Source: Paroedura picta (taxonomy: Eukaryota > Chordata > Lepidosauria > Squamata > Gekkonidae). From it: a DNA stretch of 64,000 bases. Positions 23,801 through 34,250 of this stretch are shown piece by piece (within the stretch, counting starts at the first letter, position 1; each line of letters begins with the position of its first letter). Position numbers and translations under genes: made by a program. The notes beneath the pieces were generated by a model. It made no database searches. It was not told the DNA's origin and saw only the letters and a program-made list of their open reading frames with translations. Where the stretch lies: the NCBI RefSeq assembly GCF_049243985.1, contig NC_135377.1:35975255-36039254 (forward strand). Reading direction: 5' to 3'.

Positions 23801-25430
23801 CCATGTGGCTTTCCCCGTCTTCCCTTCCTGCTGATATTTAGAAACCATTAAACATTAAGAAACACCAGTTTTATAGTATTCTTGTTCATGGTCACACTAC
23901 AACATATGTGCTTTCAACATAGCCGTAACAGCATTCGGTTGTAAATAATAACAATCCAAGGAATTTTATTCTTGTCATCATCTTCAAAATGTGTCTGTGT
24001 TAATGACCCTCTATCTTTTTTTACACAGATAGTATTATCAAAGAAGCAATACGACTCTCCAGTGCATCTATGACAATCAGAGTTGCTAAGGAAGATTTCT
24101 CTTTGCAGCTAAGCACTGGCTCCTACAATATCCGCAAAGATGACATCATAGCCCTTTATCCTCAGCTGTTACATTTTGATCCAGAAATTTATTCTGATCC
24201 CTTGGTGAGTAATTAAAGCTTCAGATAATAATTGCACAAATTAAAGAGATGGTGTCTTTGTCTACAATAAAGCATTTGGTGTCAATGCTGTTATTCTTCT
24301 GTAACTCACAGATTCTATGCTTTTGGTAGAAAAACAGTGAACTTATGAGAACTTTCTCAAGATGCATTGGGGTGCAAGGAAAAATAAATGTGTAACAAGT
24401 ACATGCCAAGCAAGCTGCAATTTTAATAAAAATTAAATAGTCTTTAAAAAATTGGTAGCTTTGTACCTAAGGTCAAATTCACTTGGATCAATTCTGCACT
24501 GGCAGCGCTGCTCCAGGCTGCCACTGGTGCATTGTGGCAGAAGACTGGAGCATATCTGCTGCTGAAATGTGTCCCTGTGGGGGATGCACCTACGGTGGAA
24601 GGTTAAGCCATGGGAAGTGGGGAGCTGTTTTGCAGGAAGGTGCAATCCCACCTTCCTGGGGAGGGGGGAAATGCCCATTCAGCCCCATAATGCAGTGAAG
24701 CTCCGCAAAGCCAAGTGTGGTATTTTCAGCCCTCTCCAGGCTTGCTGTTGGAGAGGCCCCATTGGCTCCCAGCGTGGCTAAGGGAACATGGAAAATATCC
24801 ATATTCCCTTAACTCAGGCCAACGGTGCCTTAAAGCGCATGAGGCCCAGGAGAGGCCCGCCCCAATGGTGACATCATATGGAAATAGGGATTCTCCCCAC
24901 TGCCATATGACTGCATTCCTGACCTTTTCTGCCTGTGTGAAATCGGTCTTGGCGAACTTAGTTCTTTTCAATTCCTCTCTTACTGATGGTGTACAAGTGA
25001 GAAGAATCAGGTTGGGGATGAGGAATCCAGAAAAGCAATTTAAATTTTATATCTACTTGTGTGAAACCTAAAAAATGTACTTATAATTGAGTTTCTGAAT
25101 TAATTATGTTATTTTGGGCTTTGTTAACAGGCATTCAAGTATGACCGTTATCTTAGCAAAAATGGAGAAGAAAAGACAATTTTTTATCGCAATGGTCAGA
25201 AGTTAAAATATTACTACATGCCATTTGGAATAGGGCGTGCCAAATGCCCTGGAAGATTATTTGCAGTTCATGAAATTAAACAATTTTTGACTCTGTTGCT
25301 TTCCTGCTTTGAGGTGGAGTTTGTGGACAAAAATGTGAAATGTCCTTCATTAGACCAGTCACGTGCTGGACTTGGAATTTTACAACCAACAACTGATGTT
25401 GAATTCAAGTACAGATTAAAACCTCTTTGA
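17848..25430 (+). CDS. CYP7A1: Cholesterol 7-alpha-hydroxylase (cytochrome P450 7A1)
   Basis: An ER-membrane P450 that adds the 7-alpha hydroxyl to cholesterol, the rate-limiting step of classical bile acid synthesis in liver. Six coding exons were placed by GT/AG sites and frame: 17848-17936, 20237-20477, 21706-22316, 23203-23333, 24029-24204 and 25131-25430. They sum to 1548 nt, or 515 residues (human about 504). Exons 2, 4 and 5 (241, 131 and 176 nt) match the human lengths as I recall them. Seen in the protein: an N-terminal hydrophobic anchor (about 5-27) followed by RRRR; '[21 protein letters not shown]' near 33; an I-helix WASQANT at about 295-301; ExxR as EAIR (363-366); and heme loop [10 protein letters not shown] with Cys455. 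The C-terminus reads [11 protein letters not shown]. Exon 3 codes for about 8 residues more than human, around '[16 protein letters not shown]'. No disabling change was seen; I regard it as intact. Confidence 0.97.
18978..19045 (-). other. G-rich run on the minus strand (CYP7A1 intron 1)
   Basis: The plus strand is a C-rich stretch with several runs of 4-8 C, so the minus (template) strand has at least four G-runs and could form a quadruplex. No function is known. Confidence 0.5.
19194..19477 (+). mobile_element. Sauria-type SINE, plus strand (CYP7A1 intron 1)
   Basis: A full copy in gene orientation. The tRNA-like head 'gagcctcttgtggcgcagag' and B-box-like 'gagttcaatcc' come first. 'gactcagccttccatccttc' and 'caaaccaccccgtattgag' follow, and the copy ends CCTTTACCTTTAA. 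Confidence 0.92.
22662..22735 (-). mobile_element. Penelope-like 3' tail, minus strand (CYP7A1 intron 3)
   Basis: 'agccgtgttggtctgaagca' followed by 'gggtataagctttacatgca' matches the tail segments at 33822 and 10235. Short and diverged. Confidence 0.6.
22755..22950 (-). mobile_element. 5S rRNA-derived SINE, minus strand (CYP7A1 intron 3)
   Basis: 'tactaaccagaccacggcc', 'cctgtttagctcccaagacc' and 'tgatgagattgagcta' align with reversed 5S rRNA (tactaaccaggcccgaccctgcttagcttccgagatc). The body has 'ggttttcaaggcaagaagag'. The copy is old and has lost its promoter-quality sequence. Confidence 0.75.
23355..23545 (-). mobile_element. 5S rRNA-derived SINE, minus strand (CYP7A1 intron 4)
   Basis: The 5S-like part reads 'gggctgaccctgcctagctt' then 'cagagatctgatgagatcagg'. 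The body has 'ggtggtttgccattgcctgc'. It starts only about 20 bp after the exon 4 donor site. Confidence 0.82.
23640..23838 (-). mobile_element. 5S rRNA-derived SINE, minus strand, diverged (CYP7A1 intron 4)
   Basis: 'agtcaccttctgacaacctc', 'ttttcaaggcaagtggg' and 'accctgcttatcttccaaga' follow the same order as the copy 100 bp upstream, with more changes. Confidence 0.7.
24486..24948. mobile_element. GC-rich TIR element with 3-bp TSD (CYP7A1 intron 5)
   Basis: The left end GATCAATTCTGCACTGGCAG matches 14 of 20 bases of the reversed right end (GACCGATTTCACACAGGCAG). TTG flanks both sides. The interior is GC-rich and homologous to 35799-36319, for example 'gctgctgaaatgtgtccc' and 'cgcaaagccaagtgtgg'. 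No transposase. Confidence 0.75.
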
Positions 25431-26000
25431 ATGCATGCAACAAAAGATTTGCTCAGATGTGCCAAGAATAATGAGTCTGAAGCAACTACTAATAACACTT
25501 TAAATGATTTGTGAAGGAAATTCTTTCCTTTGGAAATCTAATTGAGGACTACATTTTTACAGGCTCTCAGACAGTAGGAGGTATACTTCAGTCCACTAAA
25601 TATTCTTCTACAATAGAGCACTTTATGTGTAAGTGTATAGCTTGCAGTAGATCAAGGATTCCTCCTTCAGGTAGAAACCCTTCCTATGCTGCTGCTCTTT
25701 ATGTTTGTGCAAACCAGCCATACAGACAAACGTGAGATCAGGGGTTGGGACTGAGAGCAATTGTTTGCATAACATTGGTTAATCATCACATCAATAGAAT
25801 GCCAGCTGAAGGATTCTGCACACAAGCCCTCTGCTTTGTGGCCGTTCAGCAGCCTTTCAACGTGGATTTCCTCGGTGGGAGTTGATAAATTGTATTGTTG
25901 ATAACTTTAGAGAATATTTATATGTGTGTGCATACAAGCCACTTTCATTAAACAGAAAAATCTTTGATCTCCTTGTAATGATCATCTTAGAAATATTGTC

Positions 26001-26010
26001 AATAAATAAA
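26001..26010 (+). terminator. Poly(A) signal of CYP7A1
   Basis: Overlapping AATAAATAAA lies about 570 bp after the stop codon. It implies a 3' UTR of about 600 nt, and ATTTA-like motifs occur before it. A longer UTR using later signals cannot be excluded. Confidence 0.55.
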
Positions 26011-26029
26011 TTTTGTTCTATGAAAGGAA

Positions 26030-26747
26030 TTTTCCCTCTCTCAAATTAATGTGATTTTTGTAAATGGTCAGTTATCAGCCAGTTATCACTCTGTTCCACT
26101 GAGTAATGTTAAAAGTATTATTAATGTGCAGCTTAAAAAATGTTATAAGGGAACATTAATAGGCACCCTATAGACATAAGAATTTCAAATGCATTTAGGA
26201 ATCTCTCAACACAAACTGAGTACTGTAGGCATGCCTAAACTGTCTGAGGGAGAATTGTCCAGAGCACAAAGAGAAGATATGTTTAAAAAATGTCTGTGCA
26301 CGCGCACACACACAGATTCCAATATATAACTAAGACTTCACAAAGCTATATGTTAAAAATGATTGTACGGATACAGTGGCTTCAATTTAATCTTCAGGCA
26401 TCATTGTGCTTGAATAATATTGAGGGCTGCTGCCTGATTGAAATAATTTAGTTGATTAATCATAGGTGTTTTAATTGTTCATTGAGTAAATCTGCATACA
26501 TTTGCATATAAATAAACAATAATGACAAAACTGAACACTTTATATTTGGACCAATGAGTTAGTGCCAACTAAAAGAATGCCTTTCTTTTCCATAATATAA
26601 AAGCAACTCTTCTCCAATGTCACCTGCCATCTTCTGTTTCTGTAAAACTAACAAAAACCCTTAAAGAAATTGCATGTGAAAAAGTTTTTTCCTTTTCCTT
26701 CTTTCCTGAAAAGCCCAAGTAGTAGATGGGTAACTGGAGTATTTTTA
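26030..26747. other. Spacer downstream of CYP7A1
   Basis: AT-rich, with no gene or named repeat. It could include an extended CYP7A1 3' UTR. Confidence 0.4.
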
Positions 26748-26868
26748 TAATAACAATAACAATAACAATAACAATAACAATAACAATAACAATAACAATA
26801 ACAATAACAATAACAATAACAATAACAATAACAATAACAATAACAATAACAATAACAATAACAATAAT
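26748..26868. repeat. (AATAAC)n microsatellite
   Basis: About 20 near-perfect AATAAC units. On the minus strand this is a TTATTG tail following the element at 26869-27130. Confidence 0.96.
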
Positions 26869-27130
26869 ATTTAACCGCTCCTGCGGTTAAATAAAGCCCT
26901 AAGGGCTATTGGGGAGGAGTTAGGGCAGGCTCTGTCCATGCTAAAAACTTGGAGGGGGTAATCAGGAGCTGCAAAGCGGCTCCTGATTCGCCCCTCCAAG
27001 TGCCACTCAAGGGCCAAGCGGCCAATGGGGAGGTGCACGAAATGCCTTCCAATTGGCCCCTCATCAGGACGGACCAAAATTCCATTCACCCAGCCCAGTC
27101 TGGCTGCCAGTCTTCTCCTGACCACCACAG
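26869..27130 (-). mobile_element. Unclassified retroposon-like element with TTATTG tail
   Basis: It ends next to the tail with a hairpin (TTTAACCG ctcctg CGGTTAAA at 26870-26891). A hairpin plus short-repeat tail is typical of LINE or SINE 3' ends. The minus strand is open for about 85 codons with no recognised domain. A GC-rich unclassified stretch continues to about 27660. Confidence 0.45.
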
Positions 27131-27689
27131 GGACAGGAGGTCAGCAGGGCTGCCGAGGGGGATGAGAACAGAGGCTGTGCCAGCCCTTTTTGCCCCAAGG
27201 CTGTCCTAACTGTCATGTCCAACTTCAAGTTGCCTCAGAACCCTGACAGAGCTGGCAGGAGGCTGCAAAGTGATCCCCCTCCCCCCCCTCAGGCCTGCTG
27301 CGAAGGAACCTCTGACAGGCCCTGACTGAGGGGAGGGAGGCATTTTCCTTCAGAGAACAACGCAGGGTAGTCTGAGGGCCTTCCTTTTGAAGGGGGGTGA
27401 CTTTCCCCTTCTGCCAAACAATTGCCTGACAGGGAGGTCACAGACAAGCCCCTTCTCACTTAAAATACTGCTCTGCTCAGAGGTTAGACACAGCCAAGCC
27501 ATGTGTCTTTCTTCTTTGGAACTTTCTGCAGATTTGAGGTCACTGCACAGCATTATTCTGCAGAAGAAACTGGCTCTTTTGTTTCCTGTTTCATCTGCAC
27601 AACAACCCTGTGCAGTAGGCCTCAAGTATTTCAATTCAACAACAACCTGTGTGTTTCTTCTCTACCACAACCCTGGCCAAAGTAGCCCT
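27131..27689. other. GC-rich unclassified stretch
   Basis: Probably repeat-derived from its composition and poly-C runs. No ends, domain or second copy in the window were found. Confidence 0.35.
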
Positions 27690-27890
27690 TTCTGCCTGGG
27701 GAGCTGATCTTTATACTCTGCATGTGAGCTGTAATTCCAAAAGCTCTCCAGGCCCCACCTGGAGGTTAGCTACCCCTGGGTTGGAAATATTCCTGGAGGT
27801 TTGGAGGTGGGACTTCAAAATTGTACAATGCCTCAGAGTCCAGCCTTCAAAGGAGCCATTTTTGCCTGCAGTTGGTAGGGAGTGGTGAAG
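27690..27890. repeat. 'GGTTGCCAA' repeat pieces
   Basis: 'gagctgtaattccaaaagctctcc' and 'cacctggaggttagctaccc' are followed by a second piece starting 'tgggttggaaatattcctgg'. Two partial copies lie end to end. Confidence 0.65.
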
Positions 27891-28298
27891 GCCTGTCCCT
27901 CCTGGCCTATGGATTATGGCCAGCCCTTACCAGCAACTGTTTGTATTCTGGGGTGCAGACAGGCAGACCAGCATCAGTCCTGTGAGTTTGGAAAGTGCAG
28001 GAAGATCTAAATAAATATTTACAGCCTAAAACTGTAAATAGAGAACAAGTACAAGTACATGGTAACTGAATGACTTATTGGCCTGGCAAATAACCTTGGC
28101 CTTGCAAATAAAAAAACAGTATAAAAAAACCTTACTAAGGTCAAGACTGCTGTGCACAGAAAGTCTTCCTCTTAGGGTTGCCAGCTTCCCTGCGAGGCTC
28201 GCTACCCCACCTCCCTCATGGGGAGTCTGCTATGGGGAGAGAAAGGGAAGACGATTGGAAAATGCTTTGAGACACCTGAGGCCTGCTGGGTCACTGCG

Positions 28299-28579
28299 GT
28301 AAAGGTATCCCCTGTGCAAGCACCAAGTCATGTCTGACCCTTAGGGTGACGCCCTCCAGGATTTTCATGGCAGACTCAATACGGGGTGGCCTTGCCAGTG
28401 CCTTCCCCAGTCATTACCATTTTACCCCCCCAGCAGCAAGCTGGGTACTCATTTTACCGACCTCGGAAGGATAGAAGGCTGAGTCAACCTTGAGCCAGCT
28501 GCTGGGATCAAACTCTGAACCTCCTGGACATCGCTTCAGACAGGATTTCTGCTGCTTACCACTCTGCGCTACAAGAGGC
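28299..28579 (-). mobile_element. Sauria-type SINE, minus strand
   Basis: Nearly complete: the reversed AAAGGTA tail at the left, the body, and the reversed tRNA head 'accactctgcgctacaagag' at the right. Confidence 0.9.
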
Positions 28580-28672
28580 AGAGTGTTTAGGTGACAGTAA
28601 AGAGACATAAAGACTAAGAGCTCAATACCTGGATCCACATCAGTATTGCCTGAAGAGTAACATTGAACTAAG

Positions 28673-29194
28673 ATCATAAGAACATAAGAGAAGCCATGCT
28701 GGATCAGGCCAATGGCCTATGTAGTACAACACTATCTGTCAAACAGTAGCCAAAACTGCCATCAGGCAGTCCACCAGTGGGGCCAGAACTCCAGATGCTC
28801 TCACTCTGTTGCCCTCCAAACACCCAGAATAGAGAACATCCCTGTCCCAGATATACTGTTCTGTCTATACCTTATAAGTAATAACTACTGGTGAACCTCT
28901 GCTCTATATTAATCTAATACTCCCCCCCCCCGAAGCTGTCTATGCTTGTAGCTGCCTCCACTTTTGTGACACTAAATTCCATGTATTAATTACTCTTTGG
29001 GTGGAGATGTACTTGTTCTAAACGTACTGCTCATTAATTTCATTAAGTGCCCACAAGTTCTACAAGATCTTATACTGTGAGAAATGGAAAAAGTACTCCT
29101 TTCTCTTCCTTCTCTATCCTAAGCATAATTTTGTAAATTTCTATCATGTCACCCCTCAGTCGTTATTTCTCCAAGCTAAAGAACCCTACTCTTA
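28673..29194 (-). mobile_element. CR1 LINE 3' end, minus strand
   Basis: It starts 'cataagaacataagagaagc' and 'tgctggatcaggccaatgg', the reversed 3' terminus of a second CR1 subfamily, and runs on through reversed coding remnants such as 'atcatgtcacccctcagtcg'. Broken. Confidence 0.87.
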
Positions 29195-29221
29195 ACAGGC
29201 AGGGGGTTCCCCCCCCCATCA

Positions 29222-29310
29222 CACCTTGAATAAAATTTTGTTGGTATTAAAGGTGACATTGGACTTAATTTTTGTTCTGCTTCTTCTACCCACCTGAATC
29301 TGTGTACAGT
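29222..29310 (+). mobile_element. Penelope-like 3' tail, plus strand
   Basis: 'ccttgaataaaattttgttgg' then 'aaaggtgacattggactt' matches the tail segment at 33822 in opposite orientation. Confidence 0.65.
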
Positions 29311-29329
29311 CCTGGTCTCAGTATATCCA

Positions 29330-29905
29330 AAAGGACATCCTAGAGCTGAGAAAAGTGCAGAAAGAGGGCAACTGTGGGGCTGGAGTACCTTCACTATGAG
29401 AAAAGGATGAAGAGCCGCAAAGAGTTTAGGAGAGAGGAGGCTAATGAGGGACAAGACACGATTGCAGTTTATAAAATTGTGCCTGGAGTAGAGAGAGTTG
29501 GCAAAGCGAACCTTTTCTCCCTTTCACCGAATACGAGAACTTGAGGGCATCCAATGAACCTGATGGACAGTAGATTCAGGAAAGACAAAAGGAAATACTT
29601 CTTTATACAGAGAGTGATTGAAATGTGGAATTTGCTGTCAGAGGATGACAGCCACAGGCATGGATAGCCAGACAGAGAATTAGATAGATTCATGGATGGC
29701 GACTACTAGCCATGGTGACTGAAGGCAACCTCCATGTTCAGAGACAGTTCACCTCTGAATCCCAGGGCCTGGAGGCAACATCAGGAGAAGGTCAGTATCT
29801 ATGCCCTGTTCATTGGGCCTCCAGAGGAACTGGTTGGCCATTGTATGAGATAGGATGCCGGACTAGATAGACCACTGGTCTGATCCAGCAGGCTCTTCTT
29901 ATGTA
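29330..29905 (+). mobile_element. CR1 LINE fragment, plus strand
   Basis: It holds 'gagaaaagtgcagaaagagggc' and 'ggatggcgactactagcc', and ends 'ctggtctgatccagcaggctc' and 'ttcttatg', the CR1 3' end. It is a different subfamily from the ATTCTATG type at 14905. Confidence 0.87.
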
Positions 29906-29973
29906 CACAGAGTTTCCTTATTATTCTAGGTAAGCAAATGGGCTAATGTATTCTGGTTGGGAAAACATCACAT

Positions 29974-30100
29974 TTTGGTATAGTGATTAAGAGTAGCAGC
30001 TTCTAATCTGCTGAGCTGGGTTTGATTCCCTGCTCCTCCACATGCCGCCAAATGGGTGACCTTGGGCTCATCACAGCTCTGATAGTGTTTTCACAGAGCA
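29974..30100 (+). mobile_element. tRNA-derived SINE head fragment
   Basis: 'tttggtatagtgattaagag' with 'gggtttgattccctgctcc' gives an A/B-box-like pair, followed by 'gggtgaccttgggctcatc'. The tail half is missing. Confidence 0.65.
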
Positions 30101-30119
30101 ATAATAATGGTTACTGGTT

Positions 30120-30580
30120 GCTGCCCAGATCCGGTTTAAGGTGCTAGTTCTTACTTTCAAGACCCTCCGTGGTCTGGGACCCACATACCTGAGGGACCGC
30201 CTTTTGTCCTATGTTCCCAGCAGGGCCTTGCGCTCTGCGGGGACAAATCTGTTGGTCATTCCCGGCCCCAGAGAAGGGGGCCTGGCCTTGACCAGGACCA
30301 GGGCCTTTTCGATCCTGGCCCCTACCTGGTGGAATTAGCTCCCGGAAGAGCTACAGCTCTGTGGGAGCTCCCAGCATTCCACAGGGCCTGCAAGATGGAG
30401 CTCTTCCACCAGGTCTATCGCTGAGGCCGGCGTGCAAAGGAAGGTCTGGACCCCCCCCCCTCCTTTTTCTGGGTCTATTAAGAGCGGATTAAAGGGAGAG
30501 ATCAGCCCCTTTGTCCATCCTGAGGTCCTAATAGTATTAGTGTGGGGTTTTGCCGCCAAATGATTAGGTGTTTTGCCTTA
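30120..30580 (+). mobile_element. L2 LINE 3' fragment, plus strand
   Basis: It encodes the L2 C-terminal phrases FKVLVLTFKTLRGLGPTYLR, 'RALRSAGTNLLVIPGP' and 'ARAFSILAPTWWN', then runs into the 3' UTR. It faces the minus-strand L2 at 30655. Confidence 0.85.
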
Positions 30581-30654
30581 GTTTTTAGGGTTTTTTTCAT
30601 AAATATAAAAATATAGAAACAGAACAGATAATATAAGTGGTTAATACAAAGAAA

Positions 30655-31917
30655 AATAGATTATTTATTTATTTATCATACTTCTATACCACCCTCCCCG
30701 GAGGCTCAGGGTGGTTTACATTATAACAGAGAACCTTACATAAAACAGTCTGTAGAACATGTACATTGATAACCAACAATTGCAACCAACACAACACAGT
30801 ATAACAGTAAACAGTTGTGATACAAATAGGTCCAGGGCTTGTTGATGGGATTCTGAGGGGGGTGGCTTATTGATTGAATTCTGAGGGAGGGGTGGGGGGG
30901 AGCAGGGGCCCTTGGTCGCTGTAGATTACGTCTGGTCTCGGCCAAATGCCTGGTGGAGGAGCTCCTTTTCGCAGGCCTTGCGGAACTGTTTAAGCTCCGT
31001 CAGGGCCATGATCTCCTCTGGGAGCTCGTTCCACCAGGTAGGGGCCAGAACAGAGAATGCTCTGGCCCTGGTCGAGACCAGACGGACTTCTTTAGGGCCA
31101 GGGATCCTTAGCTGATTGGAAGCGGTAGAGCGTAGAGCTCTTTTGGGGGCATAGGCAGGGAGACGGTCCCTCAGGTACACTGGGCCCTGACTGCGTATGG
31201 CCTTGAAGGTAATTACCAGGACCTTTAGTCTGATCCGGAATTCAACTGGTAACCATTGCAGCTGATGGAGAATAGGCCGGATATGGGACCTCCACGGTGT
31301 TGCCGTGAGGATCCTGGCTGCTGCATTTTGAACTAGTTGTAGTTTCCGGGTCAGGGTTAAGGGCAGGCCTGCGTAGAGCGAGTTACAAAAGTCCAGTCTA
31401 GAGGTGACCGTCGCATGGATCACTGTGGCTAGGTGTTCCGGGGCCAGGTAGGGCGCTAGTAGTTTGGCTTGGCGGAGATGGCAGAATGCCAGCCGCGCTA
31501 CCTTTGTGACCTGGGCCTCCATTGTGAGGGAGGCGTCCAGAATCACGCCTAGGTTCCTGGCGGAGTGAGCCGTGGAGAGCTGCACGCCATCCAGGGTAGG
31601 CAGGCACGCTTCCTCACAAGGGCCCTTCCTACCTAGCCACAGGACCTCCGTCTTTGAAGGATTGAGCTTCAGACAACTCTGCTTGAGCCATCTCGTCACT
31701 GCTTTCAGGCAGCTGGCTAATGCTTCTGGGGGAGAGTCAGGGCGGCCATCCATCAGGAGGAAGAGCTGGGTGTCATCTGCATATTGATGGCAACCCAGCC
31801 CAAACTTCCGTACCAGCTGTGCGAGAGGGCGCATGAAGATGTTGAATAGGATAGGAGAGAGGACCGCTCCTTGTGGGACTCCACAAGTAAGTTGCCGGCG
31901 GCCTGATGTTTTCTCTC
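30655..31917 (-). mobile_element. L2 LINE, minus strand, with long reverse transcriptase ORF
   Basis: The tail (TTTA)n and 3' UTR lie at 30655-30925, followed by an ORF open for about 330 codons (minus, ending 30926). It has GVPQGAVLSPILFNIFM, the catalytic YADDTQLF, 'LKLNPSKTEVLW' and 'SRLDFCNSLYAGLPL', typical of the C-terminal half of L2 reverse transcriptase. The endonuclease and N-terminal RT are missing, so it is 5'-truncated near 31917 and dead. The first 35 or so codons of the open frame lie outside the element. Confidence 0.92.
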
Positions 31918-32112
31918 CTATTGATCTCCTATTATGATCTTCATTTGTTACACTTATATCCCATTTTAGTATCCCCTTTTTGTTTATCTTCTTAAATAAT
32001 TCAGAGAAGGGCCCCATTGTTCTTGAAACACCTCTTCTGTTTTTCCATTAACTATCAGTGTCAGTTTGGCCATCTTTGCAAAGTCCGCTAGTTTGTTAGT
32101 TTTTTGTTGATG
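31918..32112. other. Unclassified stretch beside L2
   Basis: Probably repeat-derived ('cagtttggccatctttgcaa'), but I cannot name the family. Confidence 0.35.
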
Positions 32113-32114
32113 GG

Positions 32115-32221
32115 CTAGTCGGTTATAAATTGTGTTTTATTGGGGGGGTTTATTGTAAGCCACCACAAGCCCTTGTGGGAGTGGCGGGATATAAATGTAA
32201 TGAATAATGTAATGAATAAAT
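32115..32221 (+). mobile_element. LINE-type 3' end, plus strand
   Basis: 'tattgtaagccaccacaagc' and 'gtggcgggatataaatgtaa', ending in ATGAATAA repeats, match the 3' ends of reptile L2-type LINEs. Confidence 0.6.
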
Positions 32222-33185
32222 ATCAGGGCTCTCTCAGCCATACCTACTTCACAGAGTATCTATTGTGGGGAGAGGAAAGGAAGGAGATTGTGGGCCATTC
32301 CGCACCAGGATGTATGTGGCAAATTGGTTGCGGGACGAAAAAACGGCATTTTAAATAGTGGAATTTGTCGTTATGCATACCTGGCTTTGTAGTAGAATCC
32401 AGTTGCGCTTCTATCATTTCTCACAGGTTTCCGGTCTCTGCAAAAATCGCTAGCCAGGAAGCGATATTGCCATCAAGCAGCCAATGGGCGGCCGTTATCA
32501 GGATCCCAAAAAGCCCCTTTCCCTTTAAGGAAGTTAAAAAAAACACGTTGCAACGAATCTGCGTTGATTCGTTGCAGTGGAGAGACCCATCTAGGTAGCA
32601 GGTGGTGTTTGAGCTGCCGTTTCATCGTTGCCACGCTCCCCCCAAGTGAAAAAAAATACCCCCCCGGCACGGCACAATTTTCGGCCGAAAATACAGTAAA
32701 AAATAAAGGGAAAATAAACCAGCAAACGGGGCTGTGTATTGTTTCGTTCTTGGTGACTTAAACTGCAGCCAGGGAAGCCTCGCTGGGTAAACGAAGGCTT
32801 GCCGGTGCGTTGATCTCCGCTTGCTCGGAGAAAAAAAAAGGCGATCGCTTCGCCGGAAGATCAGAGGAGAGAGATAGGGGGCGGGACTTTGCAGAGACTG
32901 CAGAACTTTTTCACTAGTGTTGCTGATTGGTTGCAAGAGTGTAGCGCTTTCCGGAGGGTGAATCCACTTTTTGGGATTTTCCTGAAAGCCCTACAACGAA
33001 GCGCTTTTTGCGGATCGGTTTCAGGAGTGTTGCAGATTGTCAACGACGTTGTGCGTAATGGCAGAACTGTAGCGATTTCAATTTGTAACCATTGTGCTAT
33101 TTTGGACGAGTGCGGAATGGCCCTGTATATTGCTTTGAGATTCCTTCTGGTAGAGAAAAACGGAGTATAAAAATCCAACTCCCTT
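32222..33185 (+). mobile_element. tRNA-SINE fragment interrupted by a TIR element
   Basis: SINE body 'cagggctctctcagccatac' to 'ggaaaggaaggagattgt' ends at 32291. It resumes at 33124 with 'tgtatattgctttgagattcc' and 'gtataaaaatccaactc'. The 832-bp insert between them is the TIR element; TGT is duplicated. Confidence 0.85.
32292..33123. mobile_element. Non-autonomous TIR element, copy B, with 3-bp TSD
   Basis: The ends are GGGCCATTCCGCACC and GAGTGCGGAATGGCCC. The flanking triplet TGT occurs on both sides, and the interrupted SINE shows the pre-insertion order. The interior is homologous to 2978-3704 but longer by a block at about 32425-32560 that copy A lacks. No transposase. Confidence 0.88.
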
Positions 33186-33821
33186 CTCTCTGAAAATGAA
33201 ACTAAACATCAGAAATCAAACTAGCATTCAGATCGGAAGATTTCCAACTGTTCCTGATTTGGTACACTGCAATTATAATGTTAAAGAGTATATGTAGTCT
33301 GGATCAAATTTTGATTTGTGAAGCTCCAATTGCACATCATTAGTTAAGTTGAACAAAGGACCAAAAGTATGCCTGGAGCTTTTGGAACTGGACATGGGAT
33401 GGGAGGGTGTTGATTTCTTTGCAAACGTAGCAAGATTGGTCCAGTTTTACTGGGAAGTTATTCCTTTATATAAAAAACAAACACCCCCCCCTTAAGAAAG
33501 CCATGTTTCTAAAAACACTGCTATAGCAAGTATTAGGAAAACTCATTGGTTTTTTATTTAGGTCACACATTACCTCACTTTTAAGGTCAATAGACAATAG
33601 TAACCTCAAGTTTCCTGGCTCTCTTTCACTGAAGTCAGTAAAAACAAATCTGATTTACATCATTTGAAATACCCATTCTGCTTTCTTATTGACATAACCT
33701 GTAATAACTTCAGCTTACAAGGTTCTTTTGCCCCAAACAGGCAAGAACAGATAAGGGATTTTCAGAGTGGCTCAGAAATGGACCATTTCAGTGGCTGAAA
33801 GGCTTTTACATTTCCAGAATA
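33186..33821. other. Spacer, nothing recognised
   Basis: AT-rich DNA with no gene or repeat I can support. Confidence 0.5.
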
Positions 33822-34060
33822 GATTCAAATGAGTAGCCGTGTTGGTCTAAAGTAGCACCTTTAAGACCAACAAAGATTTATTCAAGGCCTGAGCTTTCGA
33901 GTGCAAGCACCCTTCGTCAGACTATGATCTTCTTATATGACAGGGAATATATAGCAAAAATCAATTGTTACATCTGTGTCACAACCAAATACAGCCAATG
34001 ATAATCCTTTGTCAAAACAGCCAATCAGTCCCCTAGAATTCAGTGTACTTTAGAAAGAGT
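33822..34060 (-). mobile_element. Penelope-like element 3' end, minus strand
   Basis: 'gagtagccgtgttggtctaa', 'cacctttaagaccaacaaag', 'gcctgagctttcgagtgcaa' and 'cttcgtcagactatgatc' form the best copy of this tail in the window. The region to about 34060 continues in the style of the element. The Penelope assignment is from memory. Confidence 0.6.
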
Positions 34061-34122
34061 GACCAAAATGCTGCTATTAGAGATCAAAGGCTATCACCTC
34101 CCCATATGTTGCTTGCTTCATA

Positions 34123-34250
34123 CCGGTGGTCCCCAACCACCGGGCCGTGACTCCCTCTCCCCGCAGTAAGAAACTTCCCAAAAGCGTCTGATTAGCTTGC
34201 GGCCCGGCAAGCTTCGTTTTGGGGGGGGGGGGAGAGAGAGAAGCAGGTCT
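34123..34250. mobile_element. One-ended hAT fragment
   Basis: 'cggtggtccccaaccaccgg' matches the left end of the hAT elements at 13070 and 56580. 'gcagtaagaaacttccc' matches the interior of the 13070 copy. No right end was found. Confidence 0.65.
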
